Assembly: GCA_964531225.1 (NCBI GenBank)
Contig: CAZHDB010000002.1
Location: forward strand, 1-64,000
Source: CAZHDB01 sp964531225
GTDB taxonomy: Archaea > Thermoproteota > Thermoprotei_A > Sulfolobales > Desulfurococcaceae
Direction of reading: 5' to 3'
DNA length: 64,000 bases
Of the stretch, positions 1 to 9,097 are shown in pieces (within the stretch, counting starts at the first letter, position 1; each line of letters opens with the position of its first letter). The translations under genes and the position numbers were made by a program. Under the pieces are notes generated by a model. It saw only the letters and a program-made list of their open reading frames with translations, did no database searches and was not told the DNA's origin.

Positions 1-110
1 TTTATATCTTTGTTTTATATTTTTTAATATTGTCTTAAAATTTGAATTTTTATTCGAAAATATAAATTATATATAAAATAATTAGTACCTGACTAAATTA
101 TAGATAGTGT

Positions 111-1343
111 TTATTGAGATTCAAATCCTGTTCTATATACTGTACCAGGTTCTATATGTGTTTCAGGTTGTACTATTGATTTTGGATATAATATTGTTCC
201 TGCACCCAGTTTTACATTATAACCTATAATTGCTCCAAGCTTTAATACTGTTTTCTTAATTGATTGTGGATATACAAGGTGTTCTCTAAGACGAGGAGGT
301 GTTTCTTCGCTTGGAATCACGTTTAATGTAACAACGTGGCTTCCTATACTAGTATTTTCTCCAATAACACTATCGCCTAGATAACAAAAACTATCAACAA
401 CTATATGGGGCTGTAGATTAGAGTTTTTAACTTCGGTATAGGCACCTATTCGAATACGTTCTTCAAGGCTTGTGTAATGCCTTACAAAACTATGTGCACC
501 GATAAAACTATTTCTCCCAATATATGCAGGACCCTTAATTACTGCATAATGATCTATGTAGACTCCATTTTCAATAATTACCGGTGGCTTTATCAATGCA
601 TTATTCTCGATCTCTACATTGTCGGCTATATGTAGTCCATGTATTCTATCAAGTAGTAATCTGGAAGCTTCAAGCAGATCGGCTGGATATCCTATATCAA
701 TCCATAAACCACTCCAATGAACAGCAATAACCTTACGATCACTAGCTATTTTGGCGAGGGCTTCTGGTAAACTAAGCCCTCTTTCAAGATAATCAATGAT
801 CCATGTAGGAAGTATATATACGCCTCCAATAGTATACGCTGGACGCTCAATTTCCTCAATATTAGTCGGTTTTTCAATAACCTTCTTAACTAATCCGCTA
901 AGATCAATAGTTACAACGCCATATGTATACGCAAAACGTTCCTCAAGAGGAATAGTCAGGATCGCTGCAGTAGGCTCAACACTATAGAATACATCAACAA
1001 GACTAGATAATGCCTTGGAGTCAAATATTAGATCTCCATATACTAATAAGAAGTAATCAACATCATTAAGTTCTTTAGATGCAGAAATAATAGCAGCTTC
1101 AATACCATATCCCTGTTGCTTAACGCCAATAACACGCCTCCTACTATGCTTTAAAGCCTCCTTTAAAACATCCTCATAACTATATACCAAAACAACATCT
1201 TGGCGAAGAACATGTTCAATGGCATGGATAGGATAATAGATTATAGGCTTACCCAATACGCGAAGAGTATGCTTACTCCTACCAGAAGGTACGAGAACAC
1301 TAATCCTCTTGGGCTCGCCTCCAGCAAGTACAACGGGTCTCAA
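111..1343 (-). CDS. Sugar-1-phosphate nucleotidylyltransferase with C-terminal left-handed beta-helix domain
   Basis: The protein has an N-terminal nucleotidyltransferase fold (residues 1 to about 235) with a variant VVLAGG loop, a VYGDLIF metal-binding segment near residue 100, an EKPTN motif and WIDIGYPADLLEA. A C-terminal run of hexapeptide repeats (about 240-400) forms a left-handed beta-helix. This is the architecture of archaeal bifunctional UDP-GlcNAc pyrophosphorylase/acetyltransferases (GlmU-like) and of glucose-1-phosphate thymidylyltransferases. It lies downstream of glmS on the same strand, which favours amino-sugar nucleotide synthesis; the substrate is inferred. The reading frame is open to a TTG at 1367, but AGGTGAT sits just before the TTG at 1343, giving an MRPVVLAGG start, which I prefer. 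The usual GxGxR loop is unusually degenerate. Confidence 0.8.
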   Translation of the reverse strand: MRPVVLAGGEPKRISVLVPSGRSKHTLRVLGKPIIYYPIHAIEHVLRQDVVLVYSYEDVLKEALKHSRRRVIGVKQQGYGIEAAIISASKELNDVDYFLLVYGDLIFDSKALSSLVDVFYSVEPTAAILTIPLEERFAYTYGVVTIDLSGLVKKVIEKPTNIEEIERPAYTIGGVYILPTWIIDYLERGLSLPEALAKIASDRKVIAVHWSGLWIDIGYPADLLEASRLLLDRIHGLHIADNVEIENNALIKPPVIIENGVYIDHYAVIKGPAYIGRNSFIGAHSFVRHYTSLEERIRIGAYTEVKNSNLQPHIVVDSFCYLGDSVIGENTSIGSHVVTLNVIPSEETPPRLREHLVYPQSIKKTVLKLGAIIGYNVKLGAGTILYPKSIVQPETHIEPGTVYRTGFESQ

Positions 1344-1521
1344 GGCATCACCTAATAATATTACCAACTAATATGATATAAGAATCTAACTAATAGCAAT
1401 AAAGAAATAATCCGTTTTTGACGATCCTCAATACAAGGATTATAGTTGGAATCCTTGTTTAGTTCAATCATAATATGTTTTTATATAACTTATACTTTTA
1501 ACTTTATACTCGGGCAGCTCA

Positions 1522-3363
1522 TTATTCTACTGTAACTGTCTTTGCAAGATTACGTGGTTTATCTGGATCGTATCCTCTCTGCACAGCTGTATAATATGCT
1601 AATAACTGCATTATAGGCGTGTGTGTTATTGGCGTTAGTATCCAATGGGTACGTGGTATTGGAAACATATAGTCAAGCTGATCTGCTAGACTAGTATCTT
1701 CTGGGGCGACTCCAATAGCTACTGCACCTCTTGCCTTCATCTCCTGAATATTGCCGAGTAATAGCTTTTCTAGGTAATCATCTGAAGGTATAGTAAATAT
1801 TACTGGGTATCCTTTTGTGACCAGCGCTATTGGACCATGTTTACTTTCTCCTGCTGGATAGGCTTCTGCATGGATGTATGCAATCTCTTTAAGCTTTAAA
1901 GCACCTTCCATGGCAACTGGAACACCTATACCACGGCTTAAATAATATGCATTATCCTTTCTACTAAGCCATTCTGCTAGTTTCCTAGCCTGATCCTCGG
2001 TATATGCTATAATGTTTGAAACGATTTTGGGTGCCTTAAGTAATTCATCCTTAAGTTCTTTAGCCTCAGAACTTGTTAGAGATCCCATGGCCTCGCCATG
2101 CTCCACTGCAAGCCATGCAAGAGCTATTGTTTGAGTAGTAAAGGTCTTGGTAGCAGCAACGCCTATTTCAGGCCCTGCCCTAGTATACAATGCTATATCA
2201 CTTTCACGTGGGATGGCTGAATCAATTACATTCGATAAAGCAATTATACGTGCATCATGTTCTTTAAAGGCACGGAGAGCCATGAGCGAATCAATAGTTT
2301 CTCCACTTTGACTAATAACAATTAATACATCACGGCTATTAGCAGCTTTTTCATAAACATGATACTCACTAGCTATAAACGGTATAACCGGTACACCCAC
2401 GATCTTGTATGTTAATAAGCTATAGTATAATCCTGCATGAAAACTAGTGCCTGCAGCTGTAACATATATTCTATGTGCGTCAAGTAACAATTTAACAGCT
2501 TCTTGAAAACCAACTTCCTTTCTAATACCATACAATGTATCTTTTAAAGCTCGAGGCTGTTCATGTATTTCCTTAATCATGAAGTGTGGATAACCCGCTT
2601 TAGTAGCATCCTCAATACTCCATTCAATAAATCTAATTCTATGCTTCCAATCAACCATGGCCCCCGTTAAGAGATTTTCTAGATGTATTTCCCTAGGAGA
2701 TACAAATCCAGCCTCATGATCATGTACAACTATGGCCTTTCTCGTATATTCTAGAAAAGCTGGTATATCGCTAGCTACAATATTGTATCCATCACCAACT
2801 CCTATTATTAATGGACTATCTTTTCTTGCAAAAAAGATCTTGTCAGGTTCAATACTAGATATCATGACAATTGCATAACTACCCTCTAAAAGTCTAATGG
2901 CTTGTTTAAATGCCTCATATAAGCTAGTAGTACTTTTATAAAATTCTTCTATAAGATGAGGTATCACTTCCGTATCTGTCTCGCTACGGAATACATGACC
3001 ACGTTCAATCAACATTCTCTTGAGTTCACGATAGTTCTGTATAATACCATTATGGGCAACCGCTATCCGTCTACTACAATCGGTATGTGGATGGGCATTA
3101 ACATCATTAGGTGCACCATGTGTTGCCCAGCGTGTATGACCTATAATAGTTGAACCATCAACTTTGGAGAATCCAAGTTTAACTTCAAGTTCGGATATTT
3201 TCCCCTTTCCTTTCAAAACAATAATTCTACCGCTAGAAATACATGCTATACCGGCACTATCGTATCCACGGTATTCTAGCCTTAACAAACCCTTATACGT
3301 CATAACAGCTGGTTTCTCTGGGGTCTTATTCATTAAGCATGTAAGTCCAATAATACCGCACAA
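1522..3363 (-). CDS. glmS: Glutamine--fructose-6-phosphate aminotransferase (isomerizing)
   Basis: It makes glucosamine-6-phosphate from fructose-6-phosphate and glutamine, the first step of amino-sugar synthesis. The 613-residue length is normal for GlmS. The N-terminal glutamine amidotransferase class II domain starts MCGIIG, so Cys2 is the nucleophile once Met is removed; LRLEYRGYDSAGIA, GHTRWATHG and the HNGIIQNY oxyanion motif are all present. Two SIS domains follow (from about 290 and about 460), with SQSGETIDSL and ATKTFTTQ, and the protein ends in the typical DKPRNLAKTVTVE tail. All catalytic motifs are intact, in contrast to the paralogue at 45184-47007. The sugar nucleotidyltransferase gene follows 154-178 nt downstream. 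Confidence 0.97.
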   Translation of the reverse strand: MCGIIGLTCLMNKTPEKPAVMTYKGLLRLEYRGYDSAGIACISSGRIIVLKGKGKISELEVKLGFSKVDGSTIIGHTRWATHGAPNDVNAHPHTDCSRRIAVAHNGIIQNYRELKRMLIERGHVFRSETDTEVIPHLIEEFYKSTTSLYEAFKQAIRLLEGSYAIVMISSIEPDKIFFARKDSPLIIGVGDGYNIVASDIPAFLEYTRKAIVVHDHEAGFVSPREIHLENLLTGAMVDWKHRIRFIEWSIEDATKAGYPHFMIKEIHEQPRALKDTLYGIRKEVGFQEAVKLLLDAHRIYVTAAGTSFHAGLYYSLLTYKIVGVPVIPFIASEYHVYEKAANSRDVLIVISQSGETIDSLMALRAFKEHDARIIALSNVIDSAIPRESDIALYTRAGPEIGVAATKTFTTQTIALAWLAVEHGEAMGSLTSSEAKELKDELLKAPKIVSNIIAYTEDQARKLAEWLSRKDNAYYLSRGIGVPVAMEGALKLKEIAYIHAEAYPAGESKHGPIALVTKGYPVIFTIPSDDYLEKLLLGNIQEMKARGAVAIGVAPEDTSLADQLDYMFPIPRTHWILTPITHTPIMQLLAYYTAVQRGYDPDKPRNLAKTVTVE

Positions 3364-3538
3364 TTAGAGCTCCCCAAATACACTATATACTATAAATAAA
3401 TGTAAAACTTGGTCTTATATAAGCAGTCTTTAAATAATTCTTGCATGACTATTTTAATTAAGTCTTTATTATTAGTATATCATAGACTAGAACACTTTAA
3501 ATAATGCTTAACCATTCCTATTTTATGGTGGATAATTT

Positions 3539-4234
3539 ATGGAAAAATTTTTGGTCATAAAAATTACTGGTAAGGCCTTTAATAATGATAATTATGAATT
3601 AATAAAAAGTTACATAGAGATCTTTAAGGATCTTATTAATAGAAATTATAAATTAGCTATAATAGCAGGTGGAGGAATGTTGGCAAGGAGGTATATAAAC
3701 TTAGCACGTAATCTAGGTGTAAATAATAATTACATTCTAGACATTATCGGAATATGGTCTAGTAGATTAAATGCCTTATTACTTGCTTCAGCTCTATATC
3801 CATATTCCTATCCCCTACCTATAAAAGATCTTGAAACACTTAGAAGGGTTTTACCTTATTACAAAGCGTTCTTATTAGGCGGATTAATGCCTGGTCAATC
3901 AACGGCGGCTGTAGCTCTTGAAACAGCGGAGGCCTTAGGAGTTGATATGGTAATAGACTTAGCGGCAATAGATCATGTTTATACAAGTGATCCTAAAAAA
4001 GATCCTAATGCAAAACCATTAAAGGAAATAACATCACTAGAGTTAAGAAGATACATGGAAACAGGTACATTACCTGGAGAATACAGGTTACTAGATAATC
4101 ATGCCGTAGATATAATGGAAAGGAGCGGCATAAAGATCTATATATTGTATTATAGGAGTCCTAGGAAGATACTAGATATAGTTGATAGAGGAGAAAATCC
4201 CGGAACAGTAATAAAGCCTGTAACAAAAGAATAA
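3539..4234 (+). CDS. pyrH: Uridylate kinase (UMP kinase), archaeal type
   Basis: This 231-residue amino-acid-kinase-family protein phosphorylates UMP to UDP with ATP in the cytoplasm. The family glycine loop appears as KITGKAF near the N-terminus, followed by IIAGGGMLARRYINLAR. Further motifs are LLGGLMPGQSTAAVA in the middle and the VYTSDPKKDPNAK segment that marks archaeal and bacterial UMP kinases. The length fits archaeal PyrH (about 225-235). ATG at 3539 follows GGTGGA at a suitable distance. It is divergent from glmS, with about 175 nt between them that hold both promoters. tRNA-Leu(CAA) begins 33 nt after the stop codon. Confidence 0.93.
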   Translation: MEKFLVIKITGKAFNNDNYELIKSYIEIFKDLINRNYKLAIIAGGGMLARRYINLARNLGVNNNYILDIIGIWSSRLNALLLASALYPYSYPLPIKDLETLRRVLPYYKAFLLGGLMPGQSTAAVALETAEALGVDMVIDLAAIDHVYTSDPKKDPNAKPLKEITSLELRRYMETGTLPGEYRLLDNHAVDIMERSGIKIYILYYRSPRKILDIVDRGENPGTVIKPVTKE

Positions 4235-4266
4235 AAACACCTAATAATAAACATTCAATAATAGAA

Positions 4267-4394
4267 GCGGGGGTGCCCGAGCCTGGTCCAAGGGGGCGGA
4301 CTCAAGAGATTTCGGCGGAACAATAGCTCTTCGCCGCCGTTGGGGGATCCGCTGGCGTAGGCCGGCGTGGGTTCAAATCCCACCCCCCGCACCA
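4267..4394 (+). tRNA. tRNA-Leu (CAA) with a 40-nt intron
   Basis: The acceptor stem GCGGGGG (4267-4273) pairs with CCCCCGC (4384-4390); the discriminator is A4391 and CCA is encoded (4392-4394). The T-arm is GTGGG-TTCAAAT-CCCAC. The anticodon stem GCGGA (4296-4300) pairs with TCCGC (4348-4352), and the loop is CTCAAG plus A, giving anticodon CAA. An intron at 4307-4346 interrupts the canonical 37/38 position. A central helix of CTCA (4301-4304) with TGGG (4341-4344), a GG^A 3' bulge and an inner CGGCGG/CCGCCG hairpin (4313-4318/4334-4339) make a bulge-helix-bulge-like site for the splicing endonuclease. The long variable arm fits tRNA-Leu. Confidence 0.95.
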
Positions 4395-4396
4395 TT

Positions 4397-5077
4397 TTAG
4401 ATCGTTACTGGTAAGTAATTGAACCCCAATAGTGTTAAGAAACCAACTAGTGGTACTGTTATGTTATCGTCTATGATACCCGGTATTTCGAAGTGTTCAA
4501 CTATACTTGACAGGATTCCCGCAACTGCTCCAGGTAATCCTATTACTGCAGCACCTATTGGCACCGTTACAGCCAGCATTGCCAGGTTTCCGTACCATGA
4601 TTTAGTTCTTTTACCGTACATCATATTCCGAACTAAACCTGTTACTGCATCTCCAAAAGCCATGAACGCTACTGGTACAACGCCATACCAGTATGCCTGC
4701 TGATTCATTCCAAATATTATCCAAGATGCCGCTATAACTGTCCCCCACATAATACAGAAGTTAACCTCATACATGTTATCTTCTACTTGAAACCAATACA
4801 TTAGCTTACCAGTTTTATGAGGTATATATGTTAATACAGCTAGGACCATGGCTAGTGTAAATGGGAGTAATGGGGTCTCAAAAAGAAATGGTACAAGTAG
4901 CGCTACAAGGCCTCCGGCAAGCATATGTATTATCTTACGATTATAATATATGATCTTATTTTCTTTAATGCCCCGTTTTTTAGCCCATTTATAAAAAGTT
5001 AAGGTTAATGGTTGCACCACTATCATAACCCAAATAAATAATATAATCGTCCATATAATTTCCCACATACTAATCAT
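4397..5077 (-). CDS. Dolichol kinase / CDP-diglyceride-type membrane CTP transferase family protein
   Basis: This is a polytopic membrane protein of about 226 residues with roughly seven hydrophobic segments. The conserved cytoplasmic motif AFGDAVTGLVR near residue 140, the following GKRTKSWYGN, and DDNITVPLVG near the C-terminus are characteristic of the SEC59/DGK1/VTE5 group, which uses CTP to phosphorylate polyprenols, diacylglycerol or phytol. In this archaeon a role in dolichol-phosphate or archaeal lipid synthesis is likely, but the substrate cannot be read from the sequence. The stop codon lies only two bases beyond the tRNA-Leu CCA on the opposite strand. A GTG at 5089 is an alternative start. 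The family assignment is fairly sure; the reaction is inferred. Confidence 0.7.
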   Translation of the reverse strand: MISMWEIIWTIILFIWVMIVVQPLTLTFYKWAKKRGIKENKIIYYNRKIIHMLAGGLVALLVPFLFETPLLPFTLAMVLAVLTYIPHKTGKLMYWFQVEDNMYEVNFCIMWGTVIAASWIIFGMNQQAYWYGVVPVAFMAFGDAVTGLVRNMMYGKRTKSWYGNLAMLAVTVPIGAAVIGLPGAVAGILSSIVEHFEIPGIIDDNITVPLVGFLTLLGFNYLPVTI

Positions 5078-5349
5078 TATCCGATACACCAGAACACAGC
5101 ATTATCATAATGGTAAGAAGAGACTGTAGTATAAAAAATTTAACAATCGAACTAGTCCAAAGACTCATGATATAGACTACTGTCTATATAATAGATAGTA
5201 TAGATAGTATTAATATTTACTATGAGTCTTAACTAGTAAAAATCTTTATAACATCTGATATACTATCCTATTGTTAGAAAAATAGTTTAGTACAATTAAC
5301 GATCATAATAAAATGTACCTAATAGTTCTGTATAAAGGAGGTGAAGAAT

Positions 5350-5667
5350 ATGGTTTCTAAGGTTTCAGACGATGAACTAAGAAAGGCACTTGAAGATAAA
5401 CAAAAGACTAGACCTGAGATAGATGAGAAGCAAAAGTGGGTCAATAGAATGCTTAGAAGCGCTAAACATCATCACAAGATTTGTCCATACTACGATAAGA
5501 AGACTATGCTATGTTTTCTAACTCTGGGCTCAAAATGTGATCGTGATGGAAGATTCGATAATTGTCCGGTATTCAAGTCATTTCTTGAAAGGAAATACGA
5601 AGAATATAAATCCAAGGGCTTGCCTCTACCGATGGACTTTGCAGATATAACTATAGCTATTATTTAG
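5350..5667 (+). CDS. Conserved hypothetical protein with a four-cysteine cluster
   Basis: I do not recognise this 105-residue protein. The N-terminal third is charged and probably helical. The C-terminal half carries four cysteines in HHHKICPYYDKKTMLCF, SKCDRDGRFDNCPVF, with three consecutive histidines just before the first. This suggests a zinc or iron-sulfur site. The start is set by GGAGGTG (5338-5344), six bases before ATG 5350; an in-frame GTG at 5341 lies inside that ribosome binding site and is rejected. It is followed in the same direction by a DUF2283-type gene 68 nt later, so the two may be co-transcribed. Confidence 0.7.
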   Translation: MVSKVSDDELRKALEDKQKTRPEIDEKQKWVNRMLRSAKHHHKICPYYDKKTMLCFLTLGSKCDRDGRFDNCPVFKSFLERKYEEYKSKGLPLPMDFADITIAII

Positions 5668-5735
5668 ATTTCTTCAAATATTTTTAATAAGTATACTTTT
5701 CCATAGGATATAACAAGCTATAGGTGGTATTATAA

Positions 5736-5969
5736 ATGAGTAAAGAAACTAATGGAAATAAGGAATTTAGAATTAGAGATCTGGATAAGATATGGATGGA
5801 ATATGATAAACAAAATGATATACTATACATAAATTTTGGCTATGATATAGAGGATGCCGATGAGGAGTTTTTATCAGGACAAGACATTGTCGTTAGGATA
5901 AAAGGCGGAAGAGTAGTAAGCATAATGGTTATGAACTTTAGCGAGAAAGCAGGGATCATGGTGTATTAA
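5736..5969 (+). CDS. DUF2283 family small protein
   Basis: This 77-residue protein contains MEYDKQNDILYINF, then a central acidic stretch, then DIVVRIKGGRVVSIMVMNF. The pattern of 'Y D ... D.LYI.F' followed by 'G.vvgi.i..a' is that of DUF2283, small beta-rich proteins of unknown function found in many bacteria and archaea. The gene overlaps the tail of the convergent decarboxylase gene by four bases (5966-5969). ATG 5736 follows AGGTGG at a good distance. Nothing in the sequence indicates a specific role. Confidence 0.7.
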   Translation: MSKETNGNKEFRIRDLDKIWMEYDKQNDILYINFGYDIEDADEEFLSGQDIVVRIKGGRVVSIMVMNFSEKAGIMVY

Positions 5970-6337
5970 ATTTCAATTGGAAGCTGGCTCCTATCACTAT
6001 AATGTACAACATAATGTTTAGGCTTGAGAACATCAATTAGATACTTAAACGCCTTCCAAGGATCACTTTTTTCACCGCAAGTATATACGTCGACTGTAGC
6101 ATAGTTATTTAAGGGCCATGTATGAATCGCTATATGACTTTCAACGACAAGTGCAATAACTGATATACCACCATGCTCTCCACCAACTGTCCATGATTTA
6201 ATTTCCAAGATCTTTGCATTAGCTACTTCCGCAGCTTTTTTAACAGCTTCAACTAGTAAGTCCTTATTTTCGAGAACAATTCTAGGACATCCATAAAGAT
6301 CCGCATAAACATGCCTTCCAACTACAGGTGCAGGCAC
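5966..6337 (-). CDS. speH: S-adenosylmethionine (or arginine) decarboxylase proenzyme, pyruvoyl type
   Basis: This 123-residue proenzyme of the SpeD/SpeH class 1b family cleaves itself at the Glu-Ser bond in VVESHIAIHTWP (Ser near residue 67), producing a pyruvoyl cofactor. The downstream ATVDVYTCG contains the conserved Cys, and HYVVHYSDRS closes the fold. AdoMet decarboxylase supplies aminopropyl groups for spermidine and longer polyamines. In crenarchaea a close paralogue decarboxylates arginine instead, and I cannot separate the two by eye. GTG 6337 follows GAGGTGATT. The gene lies 12 nt downstream of a NifX-like gene on the same strand, probably in one transcript. Confidence 0.85.
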   Translation of the reverse strand: MPAPVVGRHVYADLYGCPRIVLENKDLLVEAVKKAAEVANAKILEIKSWTVGGEHGGISVIALVVESHIAIHTWPLNNYATVDVYTCGEKSDPWKAFKYLIDVLKPKHYVVHYSDRSQLPIEI

Positions 6338-6349
6338 TATTAATCACCT

Positions 6350-6640
6350 CTATAGTATCTCTTTTAGGAAGTCATTTACTTTACCGCCAACGTTGCTTAT
6401 AACTTTAACCCCTGACTCCTCAATAGCTAGTCTTAACTCGGTATTTATAGATTTGCAGACTAATATAGCGGGGTTATATTTTTCTAAAAAATCTTCCAAG
6501 TCATCAATTCTTGTAGGTTTTTCCAAGATATTCTTAGAATTAGTATCTAAATCTACCAATAGAACTTTATCTCCTCTATCAATATCTGCTATCAAGTATT
6601 CCTTCTCTTTACTTTTTACTATAATTGCCATTATATACAT
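6350..6640 (-). CDS. Small NifX/NafY-like (dinitrogenase iron-molybdenum cofactor biosynthesis fold) protein
   Basis: This 96-residue alpha/beta protein has the pattern of the ribonuclease-H-like DiNase_FeMo-co fold: an N-terminal strand pair (MAIIVKSKEKEYLIADID), LVDLDTNSKNIL, then LEKYNPAILVCKSINTELRLA, and ESGVKVISNVGGKVNDFL at the end. The segment 'pa.lvc..i..e...a..esGv.v' resembles the family's 'G..a...L...gi.vy'. The similarity is judged by eye and weak, and no metal ligands are conserved enough to argue for cofactor binding. ATG 6640 follows GGTGATC. It precedes the polyamine decarboxylase gene by 12 nt, though no functional link is evident. Confidence 0.45.
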   Translation of the reverse strand: MYIMAIIVKSKEKEYLIADIDRGDKVLLVDLDTNSKNILEKPTRIDDLEDFLEKYNPAILVCKSINTELRLAIEESGVKVISNVGGKVNDFLKEIL

Positions 6641-6710
6641 CTATTGATCACCTGTACTTCCATTTCATAAACACATTAAATACCTACTTATATCTATCTA
6701 TAATAGAAAA

Positions 6711-7637
6711 ATGGGATACTATGGTGCTTTATGGAGCTTGCTTAAGGTAAATAAATATAGGGCTAGGGAAATTGGAAAGATACTTAAAGAAATATTTAAT
6801 GAGAACAACTTAAATGCTATTATTGAAATGGATCCTCAATATAAGGCTTTGAGGAAGATCTATTTGTCTACAAGAGATAAGGGTTTATCAGTTATCATTA
6901 CTATTGCGAACTCCTTAATTAGTTATCAATTAAGTGGAAAGGGTGAAGATTATTGGAATGAAGTAGGCAACTTCTTCGCTAAAACTGAAATATCAGATTA
7001 TAATAGATTATACGACCTATTTACAGATTTTCTCATAAAACATACCAAATATAATAGAATACAGATACGGAATAAGCTTAGGAGATTAAGGATTTTTCTT
7101 ACCTCAAGAATTATTGACATGTTGTATACTAGTCCATGCTTGTATAGTATTGATCAATATATGCTTTTGAAAATGCTATCAGTGATTATGAAACAGCCAA
7201 TGTATGCTAAAACTATTGTTTTTTCCATCAAAATGTATTATTATGGGGCACACATTATGTGTGAAAATACGGTACCTGATCCTAGGATTCCAATGCCTAT
7301 TGATAGAAGGGTTGCTTATATATCATTTACTAGCGGACTTATTGAAACATCTGATAAAATCCGTCTGGAAGATTTAAGAAATTTAGTACACAAGTTTATG
7401 CAAAGCAGATATAGGCACGACATTATTGAAGCATGGTTTATATTGTCTAAATACTCAGGTATTCCCTGTATATTGTTAGATACTATAGTATGGCTCATGG
7501 GTAGATATATTAGTCCATTTAAGAAAATCGATGAAATGGCTAAGGAATTCATTAGTGATTATGGTCTAATCCTCTCTCTTGATTCTATTCGAGAGATCTT
7601 TGCCCAATTTGCCTATGCTTTTGCCTCCCATAGCTGA
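6711..7637 (+). CDS. N-glycosylase/DNA lyase, AGOG type (8-oxoguanine repair)
   Basis: The 308-residue protein resembles the archaeal GO glycosylase (AGOG) family, which removes 8-oxoguanine and nicks the abasic site. Supporting features are SYQLSGKGEDYW near residue 70, TIVFSIKMYYYGAHI around residue 170 holding the candidate Schiff-base Lys, and PMPIDRRVAYIS around residue 200 holding the catalytic Asp of the helix-hairpin-helix-GPD superfamily. The length is greater than that of Pyrobaculum AGOG (about 260), mostly at the N-terminus. The last 72 bases overlap the 3' end of the convergent MATE gene, which is unusually long. The assignment is from remembered family motifs, not a search. Confidence 0.7.
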   Translation: MGYYGALWSLLKVNKYRAREIGKILKEIFNENNLNAIIEMDPQYKALRKIYLSTRDKGLSVIITIANSLISYQLSGKGEDYWNEVGNFFAKTEISDYNRLYDLFTDFLIKHTKYNRIQIRNKLRRLRIFLTSRIIDMLYTSPCLYSIDQYMLLKMLSVIMKQPMYAKTIVFSIKMYYYGAHIMCENTVPDPRIPMPIDRRVAYISFTSGLIETSDKIRLEDLRNLVHKFMQSRYRHDIIEAWFILSKYSGIPCILLDTIVWLMGRYISPFKKIDEMAKEFISDYGLILSLDSIREIFAQFAYAFASHS

Positions 7638-9041
7638 GCCTCCGATAGAATTGATTACTGGTAAGGTCCAATTGCCAAATATTATCCATATAATACCTGT
7701 TATCCCTGCAAACACGTTACTGAGACCCATAGCTATCCATAACCATTCAATACCTAATCCCATGATAACTGATAAATAGTATCCAATACCTATTCTAATA
7801 ACCCATAATCTAATCAGTCCGATAAGTGATGGTGGTAGAGTATGGCCGGAGCCATTACCTACACTCATAGATATGAAGAATGCTCCAAAGAATGGTATTG
7901 ATAAAGCGAATATCTCAATAAGTTTGGAAGCCATTGATGAAATTAATGGATCGTTTGTAAATAAGGATACAAGTGGGTCTCTAAAACTGATAACAATAAC
8001 TACGCCAATAATTGTCAGGGCTAAAACCATCATTAAAGCCTTATAAACAGCTTTTCTAGCACGTTCATAGTATCCGGCTCCAAGGCTCTGTCCAACCATA
8101 ATAGATACTGCTTGACTAAATCCCCATAGGATCGCATCGGATAAATTAATAACTACGAGGCCTATGGCAAATGCTGCAGCCGCCTCGACACCAAATCCAT
8201 TGACGATTATTTGTAATATAGTGAATGAAGCCACGTTTGCTGCACGAAGAATCATTACAGGTCCACCAATCCTCAGGCTAGCTAATAACCATTGTTTATC
8301 AAACTTGAGTCCTGTAAAAACTATTCTTATTCCTCGATAACCCTTAAATAATAGATACATACCAACGGAAGTGGTTATTATGCGTGATATAACTGTAGCC
8401 AATGCTGCACCTGTCACACCCATAGGCTCTATTCCAAATACTATCCCGGCGAATTCAATCTTAAAGCCGAAGATCAGTAATGGGTCTAAAAAGATATTCA
8501 TTAATGCTGATACTGACTGTAGTATAGTAGGTGTGCGTGTATCACCTACGGCTTGTAATATAGTTGTGAACGCGAATGATATCATACCAAATGGTACGCC
8601 AATACTAATTATACCTGCATATTCAACACTCCATTCATAGATCTCCGGGGGCACATGCATTATGTATAGTAGAATATACTCCTTAAGACTATAGAATACC
8701 AGTCCAATAATTACTCCTAGAAAGATAAGGAAGAAATACAGATTGCTAGCTACGTGATCTGCTTCATCATATTTCTTGGCACCAACATATTGTGATATAA
8801 GAGCTATGTTAGCTATAGATATCCCCATACCTATTGTAAAAGTTAGAAATAGTAATGGCCATATCTGGCGAGGTACGGCTAAAGCTATATCTTGTAGTCG
8901 GCTAAGCCATATAGAATCAATTATGTTATATGAAACTTGCACTAACTGGTTAACTAATGGTGGTAGGCCTAGCCATAATAAAGCAGAAATAATAGATCCT
9001 TTGAGGATTTTTTCACGGTATTTTGTATATTCCCTAGACAT
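7566..9041 (-). CDS. MATE family multidrug/sodium antiporter
   Basis: This 491-residue membrane protein has twelve predicted hydrophobic segments in two similar halves. ILKGSIISALLWLGLPPLVNQLVQ begins the first half, and RKAVYKALMMVLALTIIG follows the loop between the halves. The motif SIWLSRLQDIALAVPRQIWP in TM2 and LSDAILWGFSQAVSIMVGQSLG in the second half are typical MATE features (quoted here in parts). Members expel organic cations or other solutes in exchange for Na+ or H+. The C-terminal tail is basic. The gene is convergent with the AGOG gene and overlaps it by 72 bases. Confidence 0.88.
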   Translation of the reverse strand: MSREYTKYREKILKGSIISALLWLGLPPLVNQLVQVSYNIIDSIWLSRLQDIALAVPRQIWPLLFLTFTIGMGISIANIALISQYVGAKKYDEADHVASNLYFFLIFLGVIIGLVFYSLKEYILLYIMHVPPEIYEWSVEYAGIISIGVPFGMISFAFTTILQAVGDTRTPTILQSVSALMNIFLDPLLIFGFKIEFAGIVFGIEPMGVTGAALATVISRIITTSVGMYLLFKGYRGIRIVFTGLKFDKQWLLASLRIGGPVMILRAANVASFTILQIIVNGFGVEAAAAFAIGLVVINLSDAILWGFSQAVSIMVGQSLGAGYYERARKAVYKALMMVLALTIIGVVIVISFRDPLVSLFTNDPLISSMASKLIEIFALSIPFFGAFFISMSVGNGSGHTLPPSLIGLIRLWVIRIGIGYYLSVIMGLGIEWLWIAMGLSNVFAGITGIIWIIFGNWTLPVINSIGGSAMGGKSIGKLGKDLSNRIKRED

Positions 9042-9097
9042 TATCGTAACACCTAATTATTTCATGTCCGTAGATTTTACTTGTTAGGTGGTATATA

